Positions 6,813 through 14,017 are shown, counted from the first letter of the stretch. The stretch is DNA of 17,146 nucleotides from an uncultured Candidatus Melainabacteria bacterium (GCA_934747335.1 CAKVGS010000038.1:1-17146); one strand, 5' to 3'. Made by a program: numbers and translations. Notes: a model not told the origin generated them from the letters alone.

Positions 6813-8004
6813 AACACATACAAAAACAGGCGCAAATATTGCAATAATAGGTGCTGGTGCGTCAGGATGTATTTGCGCATATTTATTACAAAAAGAAGGC
6901 TTTGACGTTACTTTGTTTGATAAAGGAATGCCGCTAAGAACTCTTCTACCAACAGGAGGAGGACGATGTAATTTAGCACATGCAGAATACGATTTTAAAG
7001 ATTTAGCAAAAAATTATCCACGCGGTGAAAAGTTTTTATACTCTGTATTTTCTAAATTTTCAACTTATGATACATTAGCTTTGTTCGACGAATTAGGCGT
7101 TGAAACTTACACTCAAGAGGATGAAAGAATTTTTCCAACTTCTAACAGCGCAAAAGATGTCAGAGAGAAGATTTTGGAACATTTAAAAGATGTTCAAATT
7201 CAAAGAGAAGAAGTTATTGAGGTTGAAAGGATAGACGGGGGACTTAAAATTTTAACATCTAAACACCCCTCACCCCCTCTCCAACAAGGGGCAAGGGGAG
7301 CACGCACTTGCGAATACTTATTCTCACATATAATTATCGCGATTGGTGGACATTCAAAATTCGATTTTTTGAAAAATTTTGATATCAAAATAATACCGCC
7401 AAGACCGTCGTTAGTTGGTTTAAACACAAAAGAAAAATCTAAAGAGATTTCGGGAATTGTAGTCAAAGATGCGAACTGCAACGGACTTACAGACGATTTA
7501 TTATTTACACATTTTGGAATTTCAGGGCCGTTAGCGTACAAAATTTCATCAATAAAAGCTCGAGATAATTTTCCTTATAAATTAAATTTAGATTTGTATC
7601 CGCAAGAAATCAACTTGCAAGAACTTTTGAATACAAATCCACACAAAGATGTTAAAAATATTTTATCAAAATTTATACCACACGGACTTATTAAATATTT
7701 AATTGGTGATATTGCAGATATTAAAGCGCATAAGATTGATGGTAAAACCAGAGATTTTATTTTAAGCAAACTCCATAACTTAGAATTAACCGTTATCGGC
7801 ACAAATAAAGGGGAAGAAACGGTTACTGCCGGCGGGATTGATTTATCAGAAATCAATCCTAAGACAATGGAATTAAAAAAATATCCGAATATTTATTGCA
7901 TAGGTGAAGCTTTAGATATAGACGGTTTTTGCGGCGGATACAATTTGCAAAATGCTTGGTCTACCGCGTTTGTCGCAAAAGAAGGAATTGCTAATCTTTA
8001 TTGA
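6796..8004 (+). CDS. BaiN/HI0933-family FAD-dependent oxidoreductase
   Basis: Predicted flavoprotein of the HI0933/YhiN/BaiN family; members have unclear substrates (one, BaiN, is implicated in bile-acid dehydroxylation). Using the ATG at 6796 gives 402 residues; an upstream TTG at 6787 would add three, and neither has a clear ribosome-binding site, so coupling to folK (17-nt overlap) is likely. Seen: the dinucleotide-binding GAGASG (19-24), LPTGGGRCN (51-59), RIFPTSNSAKDV (111-122), THFGISGP (238-245), ETVTAGGI (341-348) and the C-terminal GEALDIDGFCGGYNLQNAW (370-388). Residues 157-168 are encoded by an interspersed repeat inserted in frame. The stretch after IAIGG (183-187) looks shorter than I remember for the family. 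Confidence 0.88.
   Translation: MALESKTHTKTGANIAIIGAGASGCICAYLLQKEGFDVTLFDKGMPLRTLLPTGGGRCNLAHAEYDFKDLAKNYPRGEKFLYSVFSKFSTYDTLALFDELGVETYTQEDERIFPTSNSAKDVREKILEHLKDVQIQREEVIEVERIDGGLKILTSKHPSPPLQQGARGARTCEYLFSHIIIAIGGHSKFDFLKNFDIKIIPPRPSLVGLNTKEKSKEISGIVVKDANCNGLTDDLLFTHFGISGPLAYKISSIKARDNFPYKLNLDLYPQEINLQELLNTNPHKDVKNILSKFIPHGLIKYLIGDIADIKAHKIDGKTRDFILSKLHNLELTVIGTNKGEETVTAGGIDLSEINPKTMELKKYPNIYCIGEALDIDGFCGGYNLQNAWSTAFVAKEGIANLY
7266..7299. repeat. Interspersed CCCCTCACCC...GGGGA repeat, copy B, in a coding region
   Basis: A 34-bp imperfect palindrome CCCCTCACCCCCTCTCC, AACAA, GGGGCAAGGGGA. It matches copy A (5288-5325) and is far more GC-rich than the surrounding gene. Read in the flavoprotein frame it adds residues 157-168, HPSPPLQQGARG, with no stop and no frameshift, between a predicted beta strand (GGLKILTS) and the next one (YLFSHIIIAIGG). 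Confidence 0.75.
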
Positions 8005-8278
8005 GAAAACTTTTTACGTAATCTTCCAATGATGCCTTTTTAATATTTTCACCTTCAAATTTATCAAATTCATTGTATCCGATTTTTCTAAGCTTCCTTA
8101 AAAAGCTAAAATCCTTGCTATCAGGAATAGAAATAAGAGCTTGTTTATCTTTTCCTGCTGTTATTAACCAATTCGGATAAGAAGAAACCAGCGATTTTAA
8201 TTGAATTTTTTTGGTATTATTCACACCCCATTGGCTCACAGGGATTTTGAAAGTAGATTTAAAACTAATATCTGACAT
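7991..8278 (-). CDS. Unknown 95-aa protein with N-terminal ISFKS motif
   Basis: I do not recognise this protein. It begins MSDISFKSTFKIPVSQWG, then has a mixed alpha/beta-looking body (SSYPNWLITAGKDKQALISI, about 32-51) and a charged helical C-terminus; no signal peptide or membrane segment is visible. The start is supported by GGAG five bases before the ATG. The N-terminal ISFKS matches the short motif of the three other unknown proteins in this window (223, 606 and 90 aa). The gene is convergent with the flavoprotein and their 3' ends overlap by 14 bp. The compact size suggests a small soluble domain, perhaps regulatory. Confidence 0.75.
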   Translation of the reverse strand: MSDISFKSTFKIPVSQWGVNNTKKIQLKSLVSSYPNWLITAGKDKQALISIPDSKDFSFLRKLRKIGYNEFDKFEGENIKKASLEDYVKSFLNKD

Positions 8279-8332
8279 ATTTACTCCATTTTATTCTGTA
8301 CAATAAATTAAAAACTCGTAAAAACATTTTTT

Positions 8333-8340
8333 GCTATACT
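8333..8340 (+). promoter_or_regulatory. Extended -10 promoter of the acetyltransferase gene
   Basis: TGC directly before TATACT (8335-8340), an extended -10, with only a weak -35 (AAAACT-like, about 8311-8317). The transcript would have a leader of about 10 nt containing the AGAGG ribosome-binding site, with ATG at 8358. The block GTAAAAACAT ... TATACTAAG here recurs at the promoter near 9061-9079. Confidence 0.5.
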
Positions 8341-8357
8341 AAGAAAAAGAGGTGCTT

Positions 8358-8834
8358 ATGAATTTAATAGAAGTCAAAGAAAATGATATAAAAACTTTAG
8401 CAAAACTAACTAATGAAATTTGGCACGAATATTGGCCTTGTATACTTTCTGCCGAACAAATAGATTATATGGTTGAAAAATTCCAGTCAGAAAATGCCAT
8501 AATTAACCAAATGAAAAATGAAAATTACAAATATTATTTTATCAATTCTGACAACCAAAATGTAGGATATGTTGGGATTTCGCCTCACAGTGATTATTTA
8601 TTTTTATCAAAACTCTATATAAAAAAAGAGTTTAGACATAAAGGAATCGGAAAAGCCGTTTTTGAAAAAATTAAAGACTTTGGCTTTGATAAAATTCAAC
8701 TGACAGTAAACAAATATAACAAAAATACAATTGATGCATATTTGAAGTACGGTTTCAAAATTATTGACAGCGTCGTTTCTGATATCGGAAACGGATTTGT
8801 AATGGATGACTATATTATGGAATATTGTAAATAG
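8358..8834 (+). CDS. GNAT-family N-acetyltransferase
   Basis: Predicted acetyl-CoA-dependent transferase; the substrate cannot be told from sequence. I choose the ATG at 8358 (158 residues) over a GTG six bases upstream because the ribosome-binding site AGAGG overlaps that GTG and sits 5 nt before the ATG. Motif A is clear: a beta strand LFLSKLYIKKEF followed by the acetyl-CoA loop RHKGIG (93-98) and helix KAVFEKIKDFGF. Motif B follows as NKNTIDAYLKYGFKI (121-135). The N-terminal half (EIWHEYWPCILSAEQIDYM) matches a common GNAT subgroup. It is monocistronic, on the opposite strand from the 95-aa gene. Confidence 0.9.
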   Translation: MNLIEVKENDIKTLAKLTNEIWHEYWPCILSAEQIDYMVEKFQSENAIINQMKNENYKYYFINSDNQNVGYVGISPHSDYLFLSKLYIKKEFRHKGIGKAVFEKIKDFGFDKIQLTVNKYNKNTIDAYLKYGFKIIDSVVSDIGNGFVMDDYIMEYCK

Positions 8835-8885
8835 CAATCCATTTTGAAATTGAGTGTTAAAACAGTTCTCTTAAAAAAAGTTAAT

Positions 8886-8976
8886 GGTGCAAAAAATTGC
8901 ACCCTACCTTTCCATTACAGCTTACAAGTCAAGCTGATAGAAATTGACCGACAATCGCGCCGCGAATGTCGGTCAA
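8886..8976. repeat. Cluster of three palindromes after the acetyltransferase gene
   Basis: Hairpin 1: GGTGCAA, AAAA, TTGCACC (8886-8903), followed by CTACC, resembling the GTAGGGTGC...GCACC type of palindromic repeat common in many bacteria including cyanobacteria. Hairpin 2: CAGCTT/AAGCTG (8918-8923 with 8931-8936). Hairpin 3: TTGACCGACA/TGTCGGTCAA (8944-8953 with 8967-8976) whose centre ATCGCGCCGCGAA continues the pairing (TCGCG/CGCGA), a nearly perfect 33-bp palindrome. No reading frame explains them. Together they look like an intergenic repeat cassette; none is followed by a T-run. Confidence 0.6.
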
Positions 8977-9046
8977 CTTAGGATGTGGATGTCGATTGTT
9001 TGTATTGCAATTGTCGTTTGTATTTTAGACTCACTCGTTTGAGTTT

Positions 9047-9076
9047 TTGTAAAGATTTGTAAAAACATGATATACT
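9047..9076 (+). promoter_or_regulatory. Promoter of the candidate small RNA
   Basis: TTGTAA (9047-9052), 18 bp, TATACT (9071-9076) preceded by TGA, giving an extended -10. No start codon with a ribosome-binding site follows. The next feature downstream on this strand is the terminator at 9169-9190, so the transcript would be short and non-coding. Confidence 0.55.
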
Positions 9077-9082
9077 AAGCGT

Positions 9083-9190
9083 TATCAAAAATATATATTG
9101 TGGCATTAATAAAGTATAATCTCTTTTCTTTATTTTCTCCTCCACTCCTTTATCTAACGTGAGTTAATGCCGCAAGTATTGCGGCTTTTT
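9083..9190 (+). ncRNA. Candidate small RNA with CU-rich anti-Shine-Dalgarno tract
   Basis: The unit from the predicted start (about 9083) to the terminator T-run (9190) is about 108 nt and has no plausible open reading frame. TTGTGGCATTAA (9098-9109) can pair over 12 bp (one U-G) with TTAATGCCGCAA (9164-9175), leaving a pyrimidine-rich loop containing CTCCTCCACTCCTT (9137-9150), which is complementary to ribosome-binding sites. The downstream arm is also the 5' arm of the terminator, so the two folds exclude each other. An anti-SD loop next to a terminator recalls cyanobacterial Yfr1, but the Yfr1 core is not present exactly. This is inference; transcription is not shown. Confidence 0.45.
9169..9190 (+). 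terminator. Rho-independent terminator of the candidate small RNA
   Basis: GCCGCAA, loop GTA, TTGCGGC (9169-9175 with 9179-9185) followed by TTTTT. A good short terminator on the plus strand, with no plus-strand protein gene directly upstream. Confidence 0.8.
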
Positions 9191-9196
9191 GTTTGC

Positions 9197-9230
9197 AAAA
9201 AATAAGGCGCGTGCCTTAAGCACGCGCCTT
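9197..9230 (-). terminator. Rho-independent terminator of hppA
   Basis: AAGGCGCGTGC/GCACGCGCCTT, a perfect 11-bp GC-rich stem with a 5-nt loop (9204-9214 with 9220-9230). Read on the minus strand it is followed by ATTTTTT (complement of 9197-9203). It lies 12 bp beyond the hppA stop. Confidence 0.9.
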
Positions 9231-9241
9231 ACAAAACTAAA

Positions 9242-11647
9242 TTATTTCTTTGTTGGAATTCTCATTGCATAGAATGAACGAACAACAAAAACAAGCGCAA
9301 CTATCAAAATTACAGCACCCGCTAATTTAGCGTGTTCTTTGAATGTTGGATTAATAGCAATTTCCATCGCCAACAAACCGAACAATGTTGTAAATTTAAT
9401 AATTGGGTTCATTGCAACTGATGAAGTATCTTTGAATGGATCACCAACTGTATCACCAACAACTGTTGCTGCGTGCAAGTCAGTACCTTTTTCAGCCATA
9501 TCAACTTCAACAATTTTCTTTGCGTTATCCCAACATCCGCCTGCGTTTGCCATAAATACAGCTTGGAACAAGCCAAATACTGCGATTGCAATTAAGTAGC
9601 TTACAAAGAATGAAACAGGCGCAGAATCATCACCAACCGGTGCAGACAAGCAAGCTAGAGCAAGCGCAAAGCCGAATAGCGCTATAAAGATATTATACAT
9701 ACCCTTTTGAGCGTATTGAGTACAAATCTTAACTACTTCTTTTGAGTTAGTCAGGTTTGCGCACTTATCGTCAGCTTCCCCTAATTTGATATTATCTTTA
9801 ATATATTCCGTTGCAGAATAAGCACCTGTTGTAACTGCTTGCATAGAAGCACCTGAGAACCAGTAAATTACTGCACCACCGGCAATAAATCCAAGCAATG
9901 TGTAAGGATTTAACAGGTTCAAAATCATTTCAGGCTGAATACCAAGAGTTTCTTTGATTACAAGAATCAATGAGAAAATCATTGTTGTAGCACCAACTAC
10001 CGCAGTACCGATAAGAACCGGTTTTGAAGTGGCTTTAAAGGTGTTACCTGCACCATCATTTTCTTCCAAGTATTTTTTAGCATTTTCAAAATCAGGTTTG
10101 AAACCGTAGTATTTTTCAATACCTTCTGCAACATTTGGAATTTCTTCAATTAAAGATAATTCATAAACAGATTGAGCATTATCTGTTACAGGGCCGTAGC
10201 TATCTACAGCAATTGTAACAGGTCCCATTCCTAAGAAACCAAACGCTACTAAACCAAACGCAAATACTGACGGATAAATCATTACGTCGTTTGGAATGTA
10301 TTGGCTTGCAAAATAAGCTAATCCCATTAACAATACAACTATTGCACCAATCCAGAATCCTGAGAAGTTTCCTGATACGATACCTGATAGAATTGTAAGT
10401 GAAGCACCGCCTTCTTTAGACGCTACAACAACTTCGTGGGTGTGTTTAGCTTTAGGGCTTGTAAATACTTTAGTTGCTTCAGGGATAAGAGCTGCACCCA
10501 AAGTACCGCAAGAAATTATGATAGATAGAACTAACCATAAATTTTCGCCCATATCCTTTAATAAGTAATTACTTACACCAAATGTCATAATAATTGACAA
10601 AATTGAAGTTATCCAAACCAAACTTGTTAATGGCGCTTCAAAATCGAATTTCTTAACATTTGACATAAACGCTTTAGTTAATAAATTATTAAATCCATAA
10701 GCGATTACTGATGTAATAATCATCAAGAATCTCATTGTGAAAATCCAAGCCAATAATTGAACTTGATAATCTTTAAATACGCCTAAAAGAATAAAACTTA
10801 CAAGAGCAACACCCGTTACACCGTATGTTTCAAATCCGTCTGCAGTAGGCCCGATAGAGTCGCCAGCGTTATCGCCCGTACAATCTGCGATTACTCCAGG
10901 GTTACGAGGATCGTCTTCTTTAATGCCAAATTGAATTTTCATTAAGTCTGAACCGATATCGGCAATTTTTGTAAAAATACCACCTGCTACACGAAGTGCT
11001 GATGCACCAAGAGATTCACCGATAGCAAAACCGATAAAGCAAGCACCTGCAAGTTCGCCCGGAACAAATAATAGAATTACAAGCATCATGATTAATTCAA
11101 TTGATACAAGCAAAACACCAATACTCATGCCGGCTTGAAGCGGAATGTTTAAAATATTTAGCGGTTTGCCTTTTAAAGCGGTAAATGCAGTTCTTGAGTT
11201 TGCTAATGTGTTCATTCTGATACCGAACCAAGCTACCAAATATGAACCTAAAATACCTAAAACAGACCAACCTAAAATGATTAGAACTGATTTAAGTGGC
11301 ATTGCTTGAAGATACCAAAAATAAAAAGCAATACATAAACCGATTAACACTTCTAGTGCTAAAAGGAATTTACCTTGTTGAACAAGATAAGTTTTACAAG
11401 TTTCAAAAATAGTGTTACCAACAGCGTTCATTGCTTGATGAACGTCAACTTTTTTAACTTCTCTGAACATCCATAGCCCAAAAAGTACACCAAAAACTGA
11501 AACCCCTAAGCCAATAAGCAAAAGCGTATAACTTTCAGGGTTTTCAACTTTGATATTTGGAACTACAAGAGAAGCTTCTCCGGCAAACGCCGGTGTAATC
11601 ATTGTTAGCAATGCTGCAAACAATGACAAGGCTTGTTTTTTCAACAT
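9242..11647 (-). CDS. hppA: Membrane-bound ion-translocating pyrophosphatase
   Basis: Couples pyrophosphate hydrolysis to H+ (or Na+) transport across the inner membrane. The 801 residues contain the substrate-site motifs GGIFTKIADIGSDL (222-235), DDPRNPGVIADCTGDNAGD (245-263), DSYGPVTDNA (482-491), NAGGCWDNAKK (701-711) and GDTVGDPFKDTSS (731-743). GNTFKAT (534-540) has Lys538 where K+-dependent enzymes have Ala, suggesting K+ independence. The SIGPTADGFETYG and SSVAMNPIIKFTT stretches recall the divergent, Na+-regulated H+-pump subfamily (Chlorobium/Bacteroides type), so I favour H+ transport without certainty. Residues 1-22 look like a Sec signal peptide ending AFA, ahead of the usual first membrane helix (41-61). 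Ribosome-binding site GGAG lies 6 nt before the ATG. Single-gene unit with its own promoter and terminator. Confidence 0.96.
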   Translation of the reverse strand: MLKKQALSLFAALLTMITPAFAGEASLVVPNIKVENPESYTLLLIGLGVSVFGVLFGLWMFREVKKVDVHQAMNAVGNTIFETCKTYLVQQGKFLLALEVLIGLCIAFYFWYLQAMPLKSVLIILGWSVLGILGSYLVAWFGIRMNTLANSRTAFTALKGKPLNILNIPLQAGMSIGVLLVSIELIMMLVILLFVPGELAGACFIGFAIGESLGASALRVAGGIFTKIADIGSDLMKIQFGIKEDDPRNPGVIADCTGDNAGDSIGPTADGFETYGVTGVALVSFILLGVFKDYQVQLLAWIFTMRFLMIITSVIAYGFNNLLTKAFMSNVKKFDFEAPLTSLVWITSILSIIMTFGVSNYLLKDMGENLWLVLSIIISCGTLGAALIPEATKVFTSPKAKHTHEVVVASKEGGASLTILSGIVSGNFSGFWIGAIVVLLMGLAYFASQYIPNDVMIYPSVFAFGLVAFGFLGMGPVTIAVDSYGPVTDNAQSVYELSLIEEIPNVAEGIEKYYGFKPDFENAKKYLEENDGAGNTFKATSKPVLIGTAVVGATTMIFSLILVIKETLGIQPEMILNLLNPYTLLGFIAGGAVIYWFSGASMQAVTTGAYSATEYIKDNIKLGEADDKCANLTNSKEVVKICTQYAQKGMYNIFIALFGFALALACLSAPVGDDSAPVSFFVSYLIAIAVFGLFQAVFMANAGGCWDNAKKIVEVDMAEKGTDLHAATVVGDTVGDPFKDTSSVAMNPIIKFTTLFGLLAMEIAINPTFKEHAKLAGAVILIVALVFVVRSFYAMRIPTKK

Positions 11648-11694
11648 AACTCTCTCCTTCTTTTTGTAGACTCTAGTTAAACACTAATATAGAT

Positions 11695-11723
11695 ATTATA
11701 TATAATCTTTAAAGAATTTACAA
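11695..11723 (-). promoter_or_regulatory. Probable hppA promoter
   Basis: On the minus strand TTGTAA (11718-11723), 17 bp, TATAAT (11695-11700). Predicted start near 11688, leader of about 40 nt ending in an AAGGAGAGAG ribosome-binding site. Confidence 0.7.
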
Positions 11724-11743
11724 TAGGCACAGAGAGAATATTC

Positions 11744-11772
11744 TTGACAAACAATTTTGGTCTTGGTATATT
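11744..11772 (+). promoter_or_regulatory. tRNA-Leu promoter
   Basis: Perfect TTGACA (11744-11749), 17 bp, TATATT (11767-11772). Predicted start near 11779, seven bases ahead of the mature tRNA end. Near-consensus strength fits a stable-RNA gene. Confidence 0.85.
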
Positions 11773-11785
11773 GGATTTGTTCCAC

Positions 11786-11864
11786 GGGCATGTGGTGGAA
11801 TGGTAGACACGCTAGTCTTAGGAACTAGTGCGAAAGCGTGGGAGTTCGAGTCTCTTCATGCCCA
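11786..11864 (+). tRNA. tRNA-Leu(UAG)
   Basis: Acceptor stem GGGCATG/CATGCCC (11786-11792 with 11857-11863) with discriminator A at 11864. D-arm GTG...CAC contains GGTAGA; anticodon stem CTAGT/ACTAG encloses CTTAGGA, giving anticodon UAG (reads CUN leucine codons). The 11-nt extra arm TGCGAAAGCGT marks a class II tRNA, and the T-loop is TTCGAGT. CCA is not encoded, so it must be added enzymatically. Confidence 0.96.
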
Positions 11865-11869
11865 ATTTT

Positions 11870-11896
11870 AAAAGAGGTCATTAGACCTCTTTTTTT
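11870..11896 (+). terminator. Rho-independent terminator of tRNA-Leu
   Basis: AAAAGAGGTC, loop ATTA, GACCTCTTTT (11870-11879 with 11884-11893) then more T. A perfect 10-bp stem starting 5 bp after the tRNA. Confidence 0.95.
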
Positions 11897-11951
11897 GTTG
11901 CAAAAATTTACATAACTAGCAAAAAATTTTTTTAGCTGCTTTTGAAATAGT

Positions 11952-12623
11952 ATGAGTTGGTCTATACAAAACAATGTAAGTTTCACATCGAGAAAACCTG
12001 AATTACGCAAAGCGGATAAAATTATGCGTAATATGATGAATCTTTACCCATCACAATCTATTTCAAAATTTCGTTTCTATAACGTACTAAATAACGAAAA
12101 TATTGATTGTGAAAAAATGCTTACTCCTGCAATAAAAAAAATTGTACAAATTAGATTAAACAGAGCTGAAATTTTAAAAAAAGATTATTTAAGCAGAACC
12201 ATAAATGACATAAAAAATTATAAGATTGCAAACTGTGGCGAATTGGCACTTTTAGCAAAAGGGGCTTTTTTAGCAAATGGATTTAAAGATTTAAAAATAG
12301 CAAGCATTAAGCTAAAACGACGCCAAAATCCTGATAATTTTAAATTAAAAGACTTAGATCATTGTTGTTTATTAATCAACGGTGGCAAAGACGCTGACTT
12401 AAATCATATAAATTCATTTGATAAACACACCATCATCGTTGATCCTTGGATGGGATTTGTTGATTACATTCAATCGGCACTTAACAGATATAGTAATAAA
12501 TTTATTAAAAGCGAAAGCAAAACTCAAAAATACAAACTTACATTTTCTGTTGCTGAAATTCCTGAATCTTCCGTAGATACCTGCGAAAAATTAAAAAGAG
12601 AACACCCTGAATTTATAGTTTAA
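11952..12623 (+). CDS. Unknown protein with a papain/transglutaminase-like Cys-His-Asp pattern
   Basis: Not recognised as a named family. Of 223 residues, three short segments stand out: ANCGELALLAKGAFLANG (93-110), with Cys95 at the start of a helix; LDHCCLLI (135-142), with His137 on a beta strand; and IIVDPWMGFVD (161-171), with Asp164. That spacing and context are typical of papain-fold peptidases, C58/YopT-like effectors and polymorphic-toxin papain-like domains, and of transglutaminase-like enzymes. I infer a possible cysteine peptidase or acyltransferase. No signal peptide or membrane segment is visible. NNVSFTSR (7-14) carries the short motif seen in the window's other unknown proteins. 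There is no evident ribosome-binding site at this ATG and no clear promoter, so the start is uncertain. It abuts the convergent transporter gene with no gap. Confidence 0.7.
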   Translation: MSWSIQNNVSFTSRKPELRKADKIMRNMMNLYPSQSISKFRFYNVLNNENIDCEKMLTPAIKKIVQIRLNRAEILKKDYLSRTINDIKNYKIANCGELALLAKGAFLANGFKDLKIASIKLKRRQNPDNFKLKDLDHCCLLINGGKDADLNHINSFDKHTIIVDPWMGFVDYIQSALNRYSNKFIKSESKTQKYKLTFSVAEIPESSVDTCEKLKREHPEFIV

Positions 12624-13976
12624 TTAAAAATTTCTCGGAGCAACGCCTTTGCGCCAATTTGATTCAATTTGTTCAAGAGAAATCCCTTTTGTTTCAGGAA
12701 CGAAGAAGAATACGAAAATTATACAAATGAGTGAAACCGCGCCAAACATCCAAAATGTCCAAGCACCGCCAATTCTATGCAATAGAATTGGAAAACTGCC
12801 TACCACAAAGAAGTTAAACGCAAAGTTTGAAACGGTACAAATACTCATTGCAACTCCTCTTATTTTTAGAGGAAAAACTTCTGAAACTAATATCCAACCG
12901 ATAGGGCCTAAACTCATTGCAAAACAAATTATATAAGTCACAAGACTACCGACAGCAACCCATTTTAAACTTGAACCAAGAACATTTGCAAAAGCAAAAG
13001 ATGTTCCAAGAGCAAACAAACTGAGCATAACCCCGGTTAGACCAAAATACAAAAGAGGTTTTCTTCCTAGTCTGTCGGTAAAGAATACAGCAACTATTGT
13101 CATTACGAAATTGACAACACCAATACCTGTTGTTGCATAAATAGCAGTCAAATTACTATCGAATCCTGCCGTCTTAAATATTGTCGGTGCGTAATAAATA
13201 ATTGTATTTATACCTGTACAAATTTGAGCAAACATAATACCAACACCAACTACAAACGGCATTATCATCCATTTTTTGAAATGGAATTTCTTATCAAGCC
13301 CGCCGTTTAAAGTTATTTTAATATCTTGAATTTCTTTATCTGCATCAATATCCGGTTCGATTTTTTTAAACACAAGTTTTGCTTCATCGTCTCTATTTTT
13401 ACTAACAAGCCATCGCGGAGTATCTGACATTAAACACATGCCAACAAACAATACCAATCCAGGAAGAACGCCTGCAAAAAGCATCCAACGCCAATTATAA
13501 ACAGCTTGAGCAAATGCTGCATTTATAAAATATGAAAATAAAATTCCTGATGTAATTGCCCACTGATACAAAGAAACAAGTGTGCCACGTATATTTTTAG
13601 GTGAAATTTCTGAAAGATAAAGCGGAACAACAAAATTTACAATACCGACTGCAAAACCGACAAAAATTCTGGAAATGATTAATACATATACATTTGGCGC
13701 AAAAGCACAAAGGATAGAACCAAAAATAAAGATTACAGCGGTTGCCATAATAATTCTTTTACGCCCAAACATATCTGCTAAAACACCGTTTGTAGCAGCA
13801 CCAATAACAGCCCCTATTAAAACAGAACTTACCAAAAACCCTTGCAAAGTATCAGGCAAACTCCAAGTTTCATTTATAAATAACAATGCACCTGAAATAA
13901 CTCCCGTATCATACCCTGACAAAAGTCCGCCCAACGATGCTACAATTGCTACTACGTAAAGCCAAATGTATTTCAT
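12624..13976 (-). CDS. MFS sugar transporter (sugar-porter family)
   Basis: Predicted 12-helix inner-membrane symporter or facilitator for a monosaccharide or polyol, in the XylE/GalP/AraE/IolT-like sugar-porter group (TC 2.A.1.1). The 450 residues show GYDTGVISGA (21-30), ADMFGRKR (67-74), the YLSEISPKNIRGT stretch (120-132), SDTPRWL (184-190), QICTGINTIIYYAP (251-264, with sugar-site Gln and Asn), DRLGRKPL (301-308), SEVFPLKIRG (365-374) and VPETKGISLEQIE (426-438). The usual first Gln of the QQ pair is Ala250. The substrate cannot be assigned; no sugar-catabolic gene is nearby. Ribosome-binding site AGAGGTGA lies upstream. Confidence 0.93.
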   Translation of the reverse strand: MKYIWLYVVAIVASLGGLLSGYDTGVISGALLFINETWSLPDTLQGFLVSSVLIGAVIGAATNGVLADMFGRKRIIMATAVIFIFGSILCAFAPNVYVLIISRIFVGFAVGIVNFVVPLYLSEISPKNIRGTLVSLYQWAITSGILFSYFINAAFAQAVYNWRWMLFAGVLPGLVLFVGMCLMSDTPRWLVSKNRDDEAKLVFKKIEPDIDADKEIQDIKITLNGGLDKKFHFKKWMIMPFVVGVGIMFAQICTGINTIIYYAPTIFKTAGFDSNLTAIYATTGIGVVNFVMTIVAVFFTDRLGRKPLLYFGLTGVMLSLFALGTSFAFANVLGSSLKWVAVGSLVTYIICFAMSLGPIGWILVSEVFPLKIRGVAMSICTVSNFAFNFFVVGSFPILLHRIGGAWTFWMFGAVSLICIIFVFFFVPETKGISLEQIESNWRKGVAPRNF

Positions 13977-13998
13977 TCTTCACCTCTATAATAAACAC

Positions 13999-14017
13999 GT
14001 TATACTTTTATTATAAC
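13999..14017 (-). promoter_or_regulatory. Inverted repeat over the MFS gene -10 region
   Basis: GTTATA, 7 bp, TATAAC (13999-14004 with 14012-14017) overlaps a minus-strand TATAAT (complement of 14010-14015) about 35 bp before the transporter start. No good -35 is visible. It may be a promoter with a small operator; tentative. Confidence 0.35.

Larger units (their letters stand above)
8835..9241. other. 407-bp intergenic region between acetyltransferase and hppA
   Basis: No protein gene is supported here. From left to right it holds the palindrome cluster (8886-8976), an imperfect direct repeat of TGTCG and TTTGTATT words (about 8990-9026), a weak ACTCA/TGAGT stem followed by T (9029-9049), a candidate small-RNA unit (9047-9190) and the hppA terminator (9197-9230). 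Confidence 0.6.

Noticed and set aside
7200..7856. Minus-strand frames inside the flavoprotein gene
   Set aside because: They are shadows of a gene with clear family motifs and have no independent start signals.
9083..9190. Identifying the candidate small RNA as Yfr1
   Set aside because: The loop has CTCC elements but not the conserved Yfr1 core ACUCCUCACAC, and the unit is longer than typical Yfr1, so only a loose analogy is stated.
11786..12623. tRNA-Leu as an integration site for a small island carrying the 223-aa gene
   Set aside because: No integrase and no duplicated tRNA 3' end were seen in the window; the tRNA has its own intact terminator.
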